NCBI GenBank assembly: GCA_002150815.3
Contig: NDFF03000010.1
Coordinates: 1-64,000 of the forward strand
Direction: 5' to 3'
Length of the DNA: 64,000 bases
Source: Grammothele lineata
Lineage: Eukaryota; Basidiomycota; Agaricomycetes; Polyporales; Polyporaceae
Shown here: positions 1 through 12,457 of the stretch, piece by piece
How positions within the stretch are numbered: position 1 is the stretch's first letter
Layout of the letters: each line of letters starts with the position of its first letter
Notes under the pieces: generated by a model
What the model was told of the DNA's origin: nothing
Database searches by the model: none
What the model saw: the letters and a program-made list of their open reading frames with translations, nothing else
Position numbers and translations under genes: made by a program

Positions 1-21
1 ATCGACTGGCAAACCGGGAAG

Positions 22-3000
22 GTGGAATTTGAAGGATCCTCTGAAGCGGAGTCACCAAAACCGCGACCGCGAGCAACGGTAGAAGACGAACCTGAACCTA
101 TCAACCAGACGATCTCCCATTTGGACCCTTTCCTTGACCATTGCCTGGAAGAAGTCAACGCCTGCACCGCACAAATCGCCGAACCAGACGCAAATGAGCA
201 TCACTGCCCTCCACCTCGTGAGGAACCGATCGACCTTGACCCGGATGATCTCCTCATTGCCTATGTGCGAGGAGAACCGGTCATCGGAATATTCTCAAAC
301 GAAGAGGAACCGCTCACGGAAGAACACTTCGACGAAGGAGAAGGCAGCCCATACATCGGACGCGTAACGCACTGGAAACACTCGGCCGCCTTCTCCTACG
401 CACGAGGACGTTGGATACGTGCAAAGGTTAACCCAGCAATGGAAATGGCACAAAGGCAGCACGCTCTGGAAAGTCCCAAGACCACTGAGGAGCTCATTCC
501 ACCGGACTACCAGGATTACAAGGACGTGTTCGAGAAGAAAGTGTCGGAACGGTTCCCCATCTCTCGCGACTATGACCACGCTATCAACCTGAAACCAGAT
601 TTTGTCCCTCGAAACTGCAAGGTCTATCCGCTATCTCCAAAAGAAACTGAGCTCATGAATGAGTTCATCGACGAGAACCTCCGCAAAGGATATATCCGCC
701 CCTCGCAATCCCCCATGGCATCGCCATTCTTCTTCACTGGGAAGAAGGATGGTTCCCTGCGACCGTGTCAGGATTATCGCTACTTGAACGAAGGGACGAT
801 CAAGAACTCGTACCCCATCCCGCTCGTCCAGAATCTCATGGACAAGCTTAAAGGCGCCACAGTCTTCTCCAAATTGGACTTGCGTTCAGGATACAACAAC
901 GTTAGGATGAAAGACGGAGACCAGTGGAAAGCAGCGTTCAAATGCGAACGAGGACTCTTCGAACCGACGGTCATGTTTTTTGGACTCTGCAACTCGCCGG
1001 CCACCTTTCAAGCCCTCATGGACGACCTCTTCAGCGACATGATAGAGGAAGGATGGCTCGTCATCTACATGGATGATATGCTATTATTCTCCAAGGACAG
1101 AAAAACCCACAAGGAACGAATGCGAAGAGTACTCCAACGACTGCGAGAAAACGACCTCTACCTCAAACCAGAGAAGTGTCTCTTTGACGTAGAAGAAGTG
1201 GAATTCCTCGGACTCATCGTGAAACCCGACACCCTGGCCATGGACCCCGTAAAGCTCAAAGGAATAGAAGACTGGCCAGAACCATCCTCTGTCAAAGGGG
1301 TGCGGTCATTCTTAGGATTCGCCAACTTCTACCGGCGATTCATCCCCAACTATTCGGAACTCACTCGGCCCCTGCACGAGCTCACCAAGAAGGATAAGCA
1401 ATGGGAATGGACGTCGGTGGAACGGGATGCGTTCAACAAACTCAAAGCCAGATTCATCTCGTCACCAGTCCTCCTTATGCCGGACAAGAACAAACCATTC
1501 TCGATCGAATCGGACGCATCGAAATTCGCCACAGGTGCAATACTCAGACAGGCAGACTCTAACGGGGATATGCACCCATGCGCGTACCTCTCAAAGTCGT
1601 TCAACTCCGCTGAAAGGAATTACGAGATCTACGACAGGGAACTGTTAGGAATCGTACGAGCCCTCACGGAATGGCGGCACTACCTGGAAGGAAGCCCCTA
1701 CCCCGTAGAAGTTCTATCGGACCATAAGAACCTCACCTACTTCCGAACAGCACAGAAGCTCAATCGACGACAAGCCCGATGGAGCCTCTTCCTAACCCAG
1801 TTCGAGCTGCAGTTAAAGCACGTTCCCGGCACACGCATGGTCCAATCCGACACCCTGTCCCGTCTACAACACCTGAATCTGGAGGACAACGACAACGAAG
1901 CAGTCGTACTACTCCCAGACAAATTGTTTGTAGCGGCAATGGACGTCCCTTTAGCAGAGAGAATCAAGGACATCTACACGCAGGATCAAGTCGTACTTGA
2001 CGCCCTCGCAGCGGCCAAAGACGGCACACCACTACCAATGAAGTCGACCCTTGCGGACTGGAAGTTTGAAGATGGGCTAGTATTCTTTAGGGACCGGTGC
2101 TACGTCCCTCCCGACCAGGACCTTAAGAGGTAAATCGTGCGACGGTATCACGATCTTCGACCCATGGGACACCCGGGACAATTTGGAACATTGGAGCTGC
2201 TGAAAAGAGACTATTGGTGGCCCGGCATGGCAGTGTTCGTACGGAACTATGTTGCAGGTTGCGCAACTTGCCAGCAAACCAAGATCAACACTCATCCAAC
2301 CGTACCCCCACTCATGCCGATCCCCGCAAAATCCAACGCCTACCCGTTTGAAACCACCTCAGTCGACTTCATCACCGACCTACCCCCATCCAACGGTTTT
2401 GATGCACTCATGGTCATGGCAGACCACGACGCTACGAAGGGGGTAATTCTTGCTCCTTGCACGAAAACCATCGACGCGCTAGGGACAACACACCTCATCC
2501 ACCAGAACCTGTACAAACGTTTTGGACTACCGACGCGCATCATCTCAGACAGAGGCCCCCAATTCTCAGCAAAGGTCTTCCAAGAACTCACTCGACTCAT
2601 TGGCATCAAGTCATCTATGAGTACAGCGTACCATCCACAGACCGACGGAGGAACGGAGCGCATGAACCAAGAAATTGAAGCGTACCTCCGAGCATTCTGC
2701 GCTAACCACCCAGAGACATGGTCGGATTTCCTGCCAGATCTGGAGTTCACTCACAATCAAAGGCTCGCACAAAACCGCAACGCATCGCCTTTCTTCCTCA
2801 TGATGGGCTACAACCCAAGAGCAATCCCATCAGTCACCCCCAAGACAGTCGTACCAGCGGTCGAAGCACGTCTCGACAACCTGGAGAAAGTCAGACAGGA
2901 AGCGATGGCAGCACACGAGCTCGCACGACAGCACATGGCGCAACGGATCACTCGGGGATTCAAACCCTTCGAAAAGGGTCAGAAGGTCTGGCTGGAAGCG

Positions 3001-3393
3001 AAGCACCTCCGCTTTCTCAAGGACAACAAAAAGCTAGCCATGAAAAGACAAGGCCCTCTCACGATCGTGGAAGTCCTTGGACCGCTTACGTACAAACTGG
3101 ACCTCCCTGCCCAATGGAAAATCCACCCCATATTCCACGCAAGCCTTCTCACCCCGTACAAGGAGAACGACACGCACGGCCCGAACTATCTCCTCCCACC
3201 ACCTGACCTTGTTGAAGGAGAAGAAGAATGGGAAGTGGAAGCAATCGTCGGACATCGGAAACGATACGGGAAGATGCAATTCTTCGTCAAATGGAGAGAC
3301 TACCTGACGAGCGAAAACTCCTGGGAACCAGAGACGAATTTGGAACATTCACAGGAGGTCCTGAAGGCTTATAAGCGCACCCATCGCCTCTGA
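22..3393 (+). pseudogene. pol: Gypsy pol polyprotein (RT-RNaseH-integrase-chromodomain) with one in-frame stop
   Basis: One reading frame runs 22-3393, broken only by TAA at 2131-2133. The first part (703 aa) has a linker, reverse transcriptase with YMDD at about residues 349-352, and RNase H, including the SDHKNLTYF stretch of gypsy elements. After the stop come the integrase zinc finger (HDLRPMGHPG with CATC), the DDE core (SVDFITD, SDRGPQFSA, then a Glu in TERMNQE) and a C-terminal chromodomain (FFVKWRDY, then SWEPETNL). The chromodomain ends at TGA 3391-3393. The ORF was already open at the window edge, so the start at 22 is arbitrary. The stop falls between RNase H and integrase, so readthrough cannot be formally excluded. 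A point mutation is simpler, because such elements normally encode one continuous polyprotein. Confidence 0.92.
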
Positions 3394-3460
3394 AATCCAC
3401 AACCAGCGCACTCACACTCGCACTCATACTCGCACTCGCACCCGCACCCTCTCCACCGAC

Positions 3461-4276
3461 ATGTCTGGATACTTCCCCATCCGCACCCGCCAGCAGACCC
3501 GTACCGTCGTCATCAACCTCGTCCAGCTCCCTCGCCGCCACTTCGAAATCTTCCGCGACAGGCTCGTTGGCGAAGAGCACTACCTCGGCGACGTCCTCGA
3601 CGTGGCTCGGGACGCGAACCTGGCCGTCCAATACTCCCGCGAGTCCTTAGGGGCTGTCCGCTCCGCGATGAACGCCCTCCGCACCGCCGAGCAGAATCTA
3701 GTCCACCAGCAGGATCGTCTCACCTACTCCCTCGAAACCATCGTCGACCATACCCACGGCCACGTCCCTCACCTCCATACTGGCACCTACCACAACCTCC
3801 TCGACCCACAGCAGCTCGCAGCAGCTCGAGCGGCCATCCCCGCCAACGACATCAACGTCCATCCTCCCCCGGTCCCTGCTCCTCCAGTTCCCCCTCAGGT
3901 CCCACACCTCTCGAACCCTCCTCCGCGCATCGCCCAAATGGCTCGCCGTGGCCGCCACTTCGCCAGTAGAAGGAGCAACACCAGTAGCTCCTCCTCTCGC
4001 CAATCCCGACAGAGCCAACGCTCTGCCCGCATCGCGTACCCGTCCACCAGCCAGGCGCCCCCTCCCGTTGCAAGCACCAGTCAGGTGTCTCCTCCCGTCA
4101 CCAGTCGCAGCTCGAGCCCCGGCTACGTGGGCCCTTACGAAGACTTCCTGGAGATGCAGAAGGACAAGTACGGTGTGGACTCAGACGGCGAGATTCGCGT
4201 CGTCAACCGATGGGACGGCGAGGAGGTGGAAGACCCCATGGCAGGCGAAGGCTCGCCCGACGATACCGAGGTCTGA
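3461..4276 (+). CDS. Extra ORF between integrase and 3' LTR of the gypsy element, unknown function
   Basis: An intact 271-aa ORF starts 67 bp after the pol stop and ends 37 bp before the LTR. The N-terminal ~120 residues look alpha-helical and coiled-coil prone. They are followed by a Pro-rich linker (about residues 130-155), an Arg/Ser-rich basic segment (about 160-205) and an acidic C-terminus. No catalytic motif is visible. The order helical region, Pro-rich, basic, acidic recalls Gag-like or nucleic-acid-binding accessory proteins, but that is inference. It has stayed open although pol has a stop, so either the stop is recent or the frame is constrained. Confidence 0.7.
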   Translation: MSGYFPIRTRQQTRTVVINLVQLPRRHFEIFRDRLVGEEHYLGDVLDVARDANLAVQYSRESLGAVRSAMNALRTAEQNLVHQQDRLTYSLETIVDHTHGHVPHLHTGTYHNLLDPQQLAAARAAIPANDINVHPPPVPAPPVPPQVPHLSNPPPRIAQMARRGRHFASRRSNTSSSSSRQSRQSQRSARIAYPSTSQAPPPVASTSQVSPPVTSRSSSPGYVGPYEDFLEMQKDKYGVDSDGEIRVVNRWDGEEVEDPMAGEGSPDDTEV

Positions 4277-4313
4277 GACGCTACAGGGTAGCGTCGGGAT
4301 AGAACGGGGGTAA

Positions 4314-4759
4314 TGTTACAACATTCCTACCCGGTATTTTCTTTTTCCTTTCTTATTCCTCAATGAGCGCAACCTCTGTACCATTCGGTCCCGCGGCGAT
4401 TCAACATCGCTATTGTATGTACGACTCATCGTGACTCACTTGGAGTCATAGTCTCGCGCCCTTGTTACTATTGTCTCGGACTCTCTCGCGATCGTCCATA
4501 GCCATTGTTCCCATGTACGTATATAGTCTGGGTCTCCCTGAGGATGCTCCTCAGTTTGACCTCCTTTTCCAATCGAGGCCTCTCTCCCCACAGAACCCCA
4601 GTGTGTCGCTCGTCCTCTACCACAGTGCTCGACTTCGCCTCTTCGGCGTACGTCCTCCCAGATCCCCCGACCCTCGACCGCGTGCGCTCGCCGTACGTCC
4701 CATAGGCGCTCGCGCTGGCCTCGGCGTAACACCACTCTTTCAATCCATCCATCTCTACA
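4314..4759 (+). repeat. 3' LTR of the gypsy element (446 bp)
   Basis: The LTR begins TGTTACAACA, right after the short purine run ACGGGGGTAA that could be the polypurine tract. It ends TCTCTACA, giving the canonical TG...CA ends. Position 4760 resumes the Helitron reading frame on the minus strand, which fixes the right boundary. The expected 5-bp target duplication would be the CTCCT at 4760-4764, with its mate beyond the left window edge. The LTR supplies promoter and poly(A) functions, but I could not place them. Confidence 0.85.
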
Positions 4760-7700
4760 CTCCTTATGCACTGCCATTAACACAGTTAATATGCAGTCAT
4801 AAGCACAGCTATAGTTGACTGAATCCCATGGCATCCCCTTGAATGGGCAGGCAAGTGGTCTATTATTAGTTCTCTGCTTCCTAGGCTCTTGGGTTTTCTC
4901 ATCTTGATCATCTGCTTTGCGCTTAACTACGGGCTTAGGGGTATAAGTGCCTAGAGAGTTGAGAGTTTGAGTGCCTTGGGCTACTATATATCCTGTACTC
5001 AAGCCATTATTATTTTTATTAGGAAACTCATCAGGAGGTGGATTTTTCATGGGCTTCATTCCATCCTTAGCAGAGGCAACAAGCTCCCATCCAGCATCTT
5101 TCTGGGGGTTTTCAATAGGAAAGGGATCAAATTCACCTCAGCTAAGTGCAGAATGAATATTTGGAGGCACAAAGGACTCTCCCCTCCACTGCCTAAATGC
5201 ATGTATCAACTCATTTCTAGTAATCCCAGTTACTTTAGAAGAAATGGTCTCATTCCACCGCATTTTTGTAATTTGGTTTAATAATTCTAACTCTCTGAAT
5301 TCCTGTCTCAAACTGCCTGATATCCCACCTACAACCTTAGAAGGATCAAAGGGTTGGGCAATAACTGTGCCTTTTACAGTAGAACCACGAGAAAGGCAAG
5401 TGTATATGGACTGATGAGACTTGGAGTTTTGAATATCACACACATTAAATGGCCTTGTGCGCCCCTGTGATGCAAAGTCTGTCATAGCAAAGTTGGGAAG
5501 AACAGCCACCTAAGTGCGGGTAATAGTCAGTAATTTTTTATCTGGAAGCCTGCACTTGATGACTTGTTCCCTACAAGGGAGGGGGACAACATTTTCTGGC
5601 AGTCCTGGAAGCTTTATAGGTCTTGGTGCAGAGGTCAGCCTAACAAATAATGTGTCTAGCATATTTTTCTCTTCATTAATAGGCTTTGAAGTCCACCCTA
5701 CTATTTCAGCTTCAGCACCATTGGTTACACAGCACTCTGTTGCCTCATTCTGTTTAATCATGACTGGCATGCCAATACACAAAGACAGCTTGCCTGCATG
5801 ATGTTCAGTCATTTTTGAGGATCTAGACTTCAAAGTAAATTCTGCAGTTTATCTGAAACAATGTTGCGCTTGCGCAATGGATCTACCATCCTTCTCCTTT
5901 GTTTTTTAGGCACAGAGTCATCACTTTTACCTCCTAATCTGTCGACACTGTAGAAGTCTACCAATTCTTGTCCATGTTCTATGGCAAACTTTTTACTAGC
6001 CTCCATATTAATTTTATCTCTAGCAGCATTCCATCTTGTAATAATAGAGACATATTTGAACCTATGATTATTGAGTTTTGGTCTCCCATGGCCAGTTCCT
6101 GCCACCCTAGATTGCAGAAGTTCTATGTCTTCCCCTGTACATGATTTGTATCTGAGATTCTCTAAAGCTGTTCTCAATTTAGAATCTTCTGGTGTTTGTG
6201 TCTTTTGCCTCATATTTTCACGCAAAATAACAACAGTGGTAAACTGGTGCCACAAAGCCTTGCCTATAGATCTCATTTGATTTTCATGGCTAGCAGTGCG
6301 GTGAATTACTCTGGCTACAGTGTGGCTGTATAAAGGAGTGCCAGTAGTAGGAGGTAGTTGAGCAAAATCCCCTGCTACAATCATATTAATACCTCCAAAT
6401 GGTGTTCCATCATTGCGCAGTGCCACACACATTTTGGCACAAATCTTGTAAAAGTCCAAGCAGTCCACCATGCTAATCTCATCCATGAATATATATTCCA
6501 CATTTTGCAGCCTGGCCCTGACTTGAGTGTGGCTAGCAATATTATCTAACCCTCCTGCCCCTTTATTTTTGAAGAAGCCAAGAATTGAGTGATATGTAGA
6601 TCCTCCAATGAGAGCAGCAGCACTGCCAGTAGGGGCCACACACATAAATCTGTAGCTCTCTTCACGCTCTGCAAAAAAGTGCATGAGGGCCTTGATAACC
6701 TGAGACTTGCCAGTGCCTGCCATGCCACCCAAGTACATTTTGAGATGTTCACCACTAGGCTCTACAGCATGATTGGCCACAATTCTAAATGCACGCTCTT
6801 GATCATTATTCAGGCTAAATAAAGCCACAGTATCATCAATCAGCTTTTGTGAAGTCTCACTCTCTGCCTTGAACTTTTTATTTAGAAAATACTTATTCCC
6901 TATAAGCTTAACAGCATCAGGATCAGTATTTTTAGGTGGCCAATCTTTGGGCTTACTGTCTTTTATTTTGTCTGCTTGAGCATCTCTAGCATCAATGAGT
7001 TCTTGACGCCTATCATCAAGCACCTTCTTCCACTCACTGCTTACTATATTTTCATCTACTACAAGCCTTTTCACTTTAGGTTTATTGACCCCATCCCCTT
7101 GAGATGGAAGATTGCAACCAGAGCTCTCTAGCATTGCAGCAGCATCTTTGAATTTATTATCACGGTCTTTTCAAGTGCTATCCTCATACTCTACATCTTT
7201 GTGCTGCAAAGCCACCATTTCCTCTCTGCGCATGGGCAACTCCATGTCATCTACATAATATCTAGTGTCTATTTCATCTAAGTCTTCTTGAGTATATCTG
7301 TCAAGCACTTTTTGTCCCTTTTCTAAGCGCTTTCTTTGAGCAGAAAAATCATCTCTAGCATCATTGCACTCATATCTTATATGAAAGTTCTTCATAATCC
7401 TCTCATCTCTGTCTGAGAAGCTATGATTTTGAAACTCTTCATCTCATAGTATATCTAAGCTTGAGCGCAGATCTTTGCCAGTTCTCCATGGTTTGAATAG
7501 TGTCAACATTGTCATGCAATAATGTTCACGGCTGCCAGAGTCTTTGCATGGCAAAGATCCACCAATGAAGTTGGGAACCAATCCTTCCTCCTCAGAAACT
7601 AGCCTCACATGATGAGTTTCACACTGAGGATGAGCTGAGGTAAATATATGGTAGATAGTGCTTTTCTGTGCAGTGGTTTCTTGCCTCAATTGTTTATTGG

Positions 7701-10700
7701 ACTCATTAGTAATCAACATTTCATCTGCAGACTCTTCCTCATCAGTAACATTCCTTGCAGCTTTAATTTTTGCACCTTCTTCATCTGAGCTCTCTTCTTC
7801 CTCTCGAGCTAAGGAGGGGCGTCCACCTTTAAGCTGAGGTATTATATGATTTTCTCTCTTATTATGATAATTGTTTTCAATAATAGTTTCACCAATGTCA
7901 TTTTCAAACTCATCATCACCATCATCTACTTCCTCCAGCACAGCATGCTCTTCATTTCCTTTGGCCTTTCTGCTTTTTCTTGCCCTTGGCATGCGCTTCT
8001 TTTCATACAATCTGATCCAATCATATAAACACACCTCTTCAAACTCTACAGGGCGGCACACATAATCAGTCACAGGTGTAACAGCATATACCTCATCAGT
8101 TTTGAGTCCCTGCTTTAACCCTAGCATGACCTTAGATTTGCCTTCTTTTTCTATTTGATCAGAATCCTCAAAGGCCTTTAATACTTCATATATATATCCC
8201 TTCCAATAGCAGGCTCTAAATTTATGGCTGGTATAATGGTCTGGATGCTTGAGAAGATACATAGCTGCCATAGGGCCTCCAATTTCTGATGCTGCAGTTA
8301 ATGCATTGACTATTTTTGTTATCATGCTTCTAGCCTTTTCTCTGGTAGTTTTTACACTGCCTAGCAACTCTGTATTGTGTGAAAACACCTTTTGCACAGA
8401 CCTAAACATCACATGTATTTTCAGTGGTGTTTTAGTAATATAATCAGCAACATATGCTATTACAGACTTGATAGCTGTGCCAGAGAGGAGACTGGTAACA
8501 TCATGATTACAGCGGAGAATATATGATAGTGCAGGAGTAAATGTGTTCATCATTGGCTCTCCCTTCTTCATTATCAAGGCTCCTGTTTCAGCATCAATGC
8601 CAGTGGCAGGATATGTCTCTCTAGGAAACCTTGCCTTGCATACTTTTGTGTTAGGATCAAGGCAGCCTCTGTTGTCAAACTCTTGCTTTTCTTGTAACAG
8701 TTTTTGAGTATCCTGTTTACTATCACTGTCTGCCGCATTTTTTGAAGACTTTTTTCTTGTGCTTTTTACTCTACATTCATGTACATTAGACTTGTACAAA
8801 ATTTCATTTACCTCCTGTTCATAGCTCTTCCACCAAGCTTCATATGTAGTGCATATATCACATTGATCTTTTTCATTATGTTCAATAGTGCATTTTAGTG
8901 GGGGAGGCTGAGGTAACTTTTCAACTACTGATACCTTTGTAGGATTATTAGTCTCAGATTCTTTCACTTGTGAACTTACAGCCTCCATTGTACTGTTAAT
9001 AAACTCTCCTTGATGGCAGCCCTCCAAATATTCTACCATGGCTTTTTGAAAATCAGAAGTAGGATCTAATATTTTATCTCTAATTTCTTGTGGAGGTAAT
9101 GAGTTTTGAATCCACAACAGCATGTGTAAGTGCAAGGTTAGACGGCCCTGCTGTTCTACTGTTCCATAGTATCCTGCAGTCTCACCATACAAGCCAGGTT
9201 TATTGGTGCCTACACCTAGAACATGCTTAAGAAACAGTTCTACTATTACATTAAAGAAGCGAGCCCCTGCTACTGGATTATTTGCAATGAGGTTGAGGCG
9301 CTCCTCTTTCACTCTGAACTCTAGTGTATATTCCTGCTGAGTGTCTGCAAAATAAAGTGCTAGAGGGTGCTTGACATCAGCAGGAGCAAAGGTAATAAAC
9401 CAAGAAGGGGCACCCAGGTATGAAACTAAGGCCCAGATTTCATTGCGCATATACTTTTTGCTAGTGACAGACCCCTTCATTTTATAGTTGACATGGTCTA
9501 GGTCAGAAAGCAGCCTGAAACAAGCCTTCTCTTCCTCTGTTTCTAGCTTAGCACTTCCTTGGCCTAGTCTTTCAATCAGAGATGTCAAAGTTTCATCATT
9601 AATATTTATAATGCGGTTAGCTATATCCTGAAACTTTTTCTTATCTGCTAGTAAATATCCAGCAGTAGTAGACTCCTTAATTTGCTGGTGATTGAGGGCT
9701 ACTAGAGGAAATAGAGGCTCAAGCTGAAACCTCTTATCATGATACATAAGAAGCTGCTGCTTGCGCCGCTCTTCTGATACAGGCACAAAACTATAAGAGT
9801 TGTCTGGATCTGTTATATTCTTCATGCCACCAAGGCCATAGGGAAATAGCCAGGGAAACATTTGAGGATACAGCTGAGGATTATTATAGAGACTTTCTGG
9901 CTGCTCAGCTTGACCAATTCCCAGCACTTTTCCTCCTGATTTAAAGTGCTCTACTGCTCTAGCTTTAATTTCATATGGCCTGATTTTTCCTAGCCTCTCT
10001 AATGTTTCTCCAGTAAGTCTATGAACAATAAAGGGGCATTCACCCTCCTCTACTCCTTCTTCCTCCTCAGTTTTATTTACAGCAGCTGCTTCAGGGTTTA
10101 CATTTGACTCTGCGATTGTTTGAGTATAGTTTACAATGACCGGTGGTTCATCTTCTGGATACTCTTGAAGATTTTCATATGAAATAGTCAAGTCTGCATA
10201 GTCTGCATGATTGAGCTTGAGCCACTCTAGTGCTGCTGCTACTTTTTTTCTTCTAACTAGCATGGGTGTGCGCTTATAATCTTTAGTTGTAGGTTGATTG
10301 GGGCCTAGATATAAAAATGCTAAGACATCATCTAAGTCCTCCCTTGGTGGTGGCAAAACAGAATACACCTTAGGCATGGGCAGTGAATGGCTGACAACAT
10401 TGGCTTTCATCTTTGACATGCCAGAGATCTGGACTTTAACAATGCAAGCATTGTGTTTCACTCTAGCAATAAGCAGTTTTTCAGTCCAGCTGAGGTCTTT
10501 GAGAGCATTTGGAACTTCTCCAATCCACAGGCCATTAGCTAGACTATCAGGTGGTAGCCTGCCTAACTTTAATTTAGTTACACAAGTAGGGCAGACATCT
10601 TTACAATTAGGAAGAAGAACAGGGCCTGAATGAGGTACTATGGGATCAGATACATGTTTGCGCTCTTTGCGGGTTACAGCAATGTCAGGTTTCAATATAT

Positions 10701-11655
10701 CCAAGTTCAGCTTTAATTCAGATAAAGCTTTGAGTTCTTTTTTAGATGATAATAGGCCGCACACAGCACATGGTCCCTCTATAAAGTTCTCAAGCTTAAT
10801 AGCCTCTGAAAAGCCTCTGATGACAGAATCTAATGAGTTTCTGTTAGGGGGTAAAGGTGGAAACTTAGCATCTACATTTACTGTTGATGTGGTTTCATTG
10901 AGTGGTATAAGCCTTTTATGACGCTGATTATACATTTTTTGTGCAGCTGTTTGAACTGGATCTGTAGGTACAAATACTGATACAAACTTTGAACAAGTTA
11001 GACATCTATGCTGTAAAATGACATTAGCCATCCTTAATTTGTTTCTTTGCACATTTGTATTGCAATTTATATTGTGAGCGGTAGCAATAGTAAGTAAATG
11101 CTGCTTTGTGAGCCTTGGTAATAAGTGATGTAAAGGGATATTTACAAAGACACTACTTTGTGTGTCAGAGCATTCTGAATATGTAGTATAGCTGTGAAAG
11201 CGATAATCAGATGACATATCCATAATACCTTTAATAGGATAACGTCCAAGTTCTAAGGGGGTCCAGCGGGGAGACCGAGTCTTTACTTTAGTTGTAGGAA
11301 TAATAGCGCCTCCAAACTGTGATATAACATCTGTGTGCCTCCTTTGAATAGTAATATCTGCTAAATGTATATTGTTATAACAGTAGCTAGGATCACTGAT
11401 AGTCCATTTGCAGATAGCAAAGTCATGCTTTAACATCAAAGGCTGCATAATAGACCTCTTTAAACAGTGTACAAGCTTTTCTGCTGTATGCCATAATGTA
11501 GTGGAGTCATAACACTTCCAGCCTTTATAAGGCTTAATATTCATGTTAATAAATCCATAATCAAAGTATATAACCATAGCAGAGCTTTCGCGGGAGGTGC
11601 TCGCCCAAACCTCGTCCATAATGGACCCAGGACTTTCTATTAAGGTGCCTGGCAT
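4760..11655 (-). pseudogene. Helitron RepHel gene (Rep plus Pif1-like helicase), decayed and cut by the LTR insertion
   Basis: The frame opens at 11655 with a ~550-aa N-terminal region containing cysteine pairs (CAVC, CPTC). The Helitron-like N domain and Rep domain follow. The Rep HUH motif is LHLHMLLWI at about residue 842 and the two-tyrosine motif is YVADYITK at about residue 1070. The SF1B/Pif1 helicase has Walker A GGMAGTGKS near 6.7 kb, Walker B IFMDEIS, and a C-terminal LCIGMPVM block. Lesions are TGA 7444-7446, TGA 7171-7173, a frameshift at about 5830-5833 (TGA 5830-5832), TAG 5510-5512 and TGA 5138-5140. The tail ends in an SCAYDC motif and is truncated by the gypsy LTR at 4760. 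The protein lines up with fungal RepHel across each stop, so these are mutations and not introns. Confidence 0.92.
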
Positions 11656-11660
11656 AACCT
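4760..11660 (-). mobile_element. Helitron remnant, 3' end displaced by the gypsy insertion
   Basis: This is the element carrying the RepHel pseudogene. Its 5' terminus (TC) should lie right of about 11.66 kb and its 3' hairpin plus CTRR left of the gypsy element, outside the window. Neither end was located. The neighbouring cluster at 12.5-21.1 kb has similar AT-rich composition, so cargo status for it cannot be excluded. Confidence 0.75.
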
Positions 11661-12457
11661 CTAATAGTAGCTTATAGTCTATTAAAGACTTATAGCAGTG
11701 ATACTCTCTGTCTGTATAAGCAATGATGAGAGAGTTGTTACATTATATAAATGTATGAAATACTCACCTAAGTTGCTATACTGCATAACAGAAGCATCTA
11801 GCAGTTGAGGAAAAGGAGCTAGGATATCTATATTGTATTGAGCTTGGCCTAGGCGGCCAGCTATGGTTACACCTTGTTGGAGGGTGTGAATAGTTCCTAT
11901 ATGGGCCAGCCAATGCTGCATAATGCACTAGCAGGCCCATATAAGAAATATTATAGCAGAGTTGAATGTGCGCATGGTTGAGGTGGTGGTGGTAAGAGAT
12001 CAAGAGTTGAACATGAAAGAAGCGCTGAGAGCAATCAATATGAACATACGGTCACATGATATGATTATGTGAAATAGACGCTTGAAGACGGAACTTTTAA
12101 AGACAAAGGTCAACCGTCTATTTTATTCAATCATTGACATGTTCATATAAGCACACTTGTTCAAAGAGAACCACAAAGCATATATTGATAAAAGAGCGGC
12201 ATGATGTAAGATCTACGGTGGCTAACAAGCTAGATGTAAAGAGCGGCATAGAGTTGGGCAGAATACAAAGGAGAGACATAGATGTGAATAATGACAGTAA
12301 AGAGTTGGTCCAATAGATAGAGGTAGCATTATGTATGAATAGGATATAGCAGGTAAAAGCAGGCATAGACTGATATGTGTGGAAAATATGAGTGGCAGAT
12401 ATGGATGATAAGAGAGCAGGGAGCGCATGTAGATGTGATGTAAGAGCAAGCAAAGGA
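11661..12457. other. Non-coding AT-rich spacer between Helitron and gene cluster
   Basis: No convincing exon was found. Short ORFs on both strands lack splice context. The right part is probably the 3' UTR of the gene ending at 12458, and the left part may hold the Helitron promoter or 5' terminus. Confidence 0.5.

Larger units (their letters stand above)
1..4759 (+). mobile_element. Ty3/gypsy chromovirus-type LTR retrotransposon, 5' part outside window
   Basis: The order is RT, RNase H, H2C2 zinc finger, DDE integrase, chromodomain, an extra ORF, and a 3' LTR at 4314-4759. Gag, protease and the 5' LTR must lie left of base 1. The element sits inside a reverse-strand Helitron reading frame, and the LTR edge (4759/4760) falls directly in that coding sequence. 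It therefore inserted after the Helitron. The pol frame carries one stop, so this copy is probably not autonomous. Its coding sequence is GC-richer than the Helitron it entered. Confidence 0.93.

Noticed and set aside
3461..4276. Envelope-like gene in the gypsy element
   Set aside because: The ORF has no signal peptide, transmembrane segment or cysteine pattern of an envelope protein.
7171..7446. Helitron stops explained as introns
   Set aside because: The translated frame lines up with RepHel family order directly across both TGA codons without missing or extra residues, so they are nonsense mutations.
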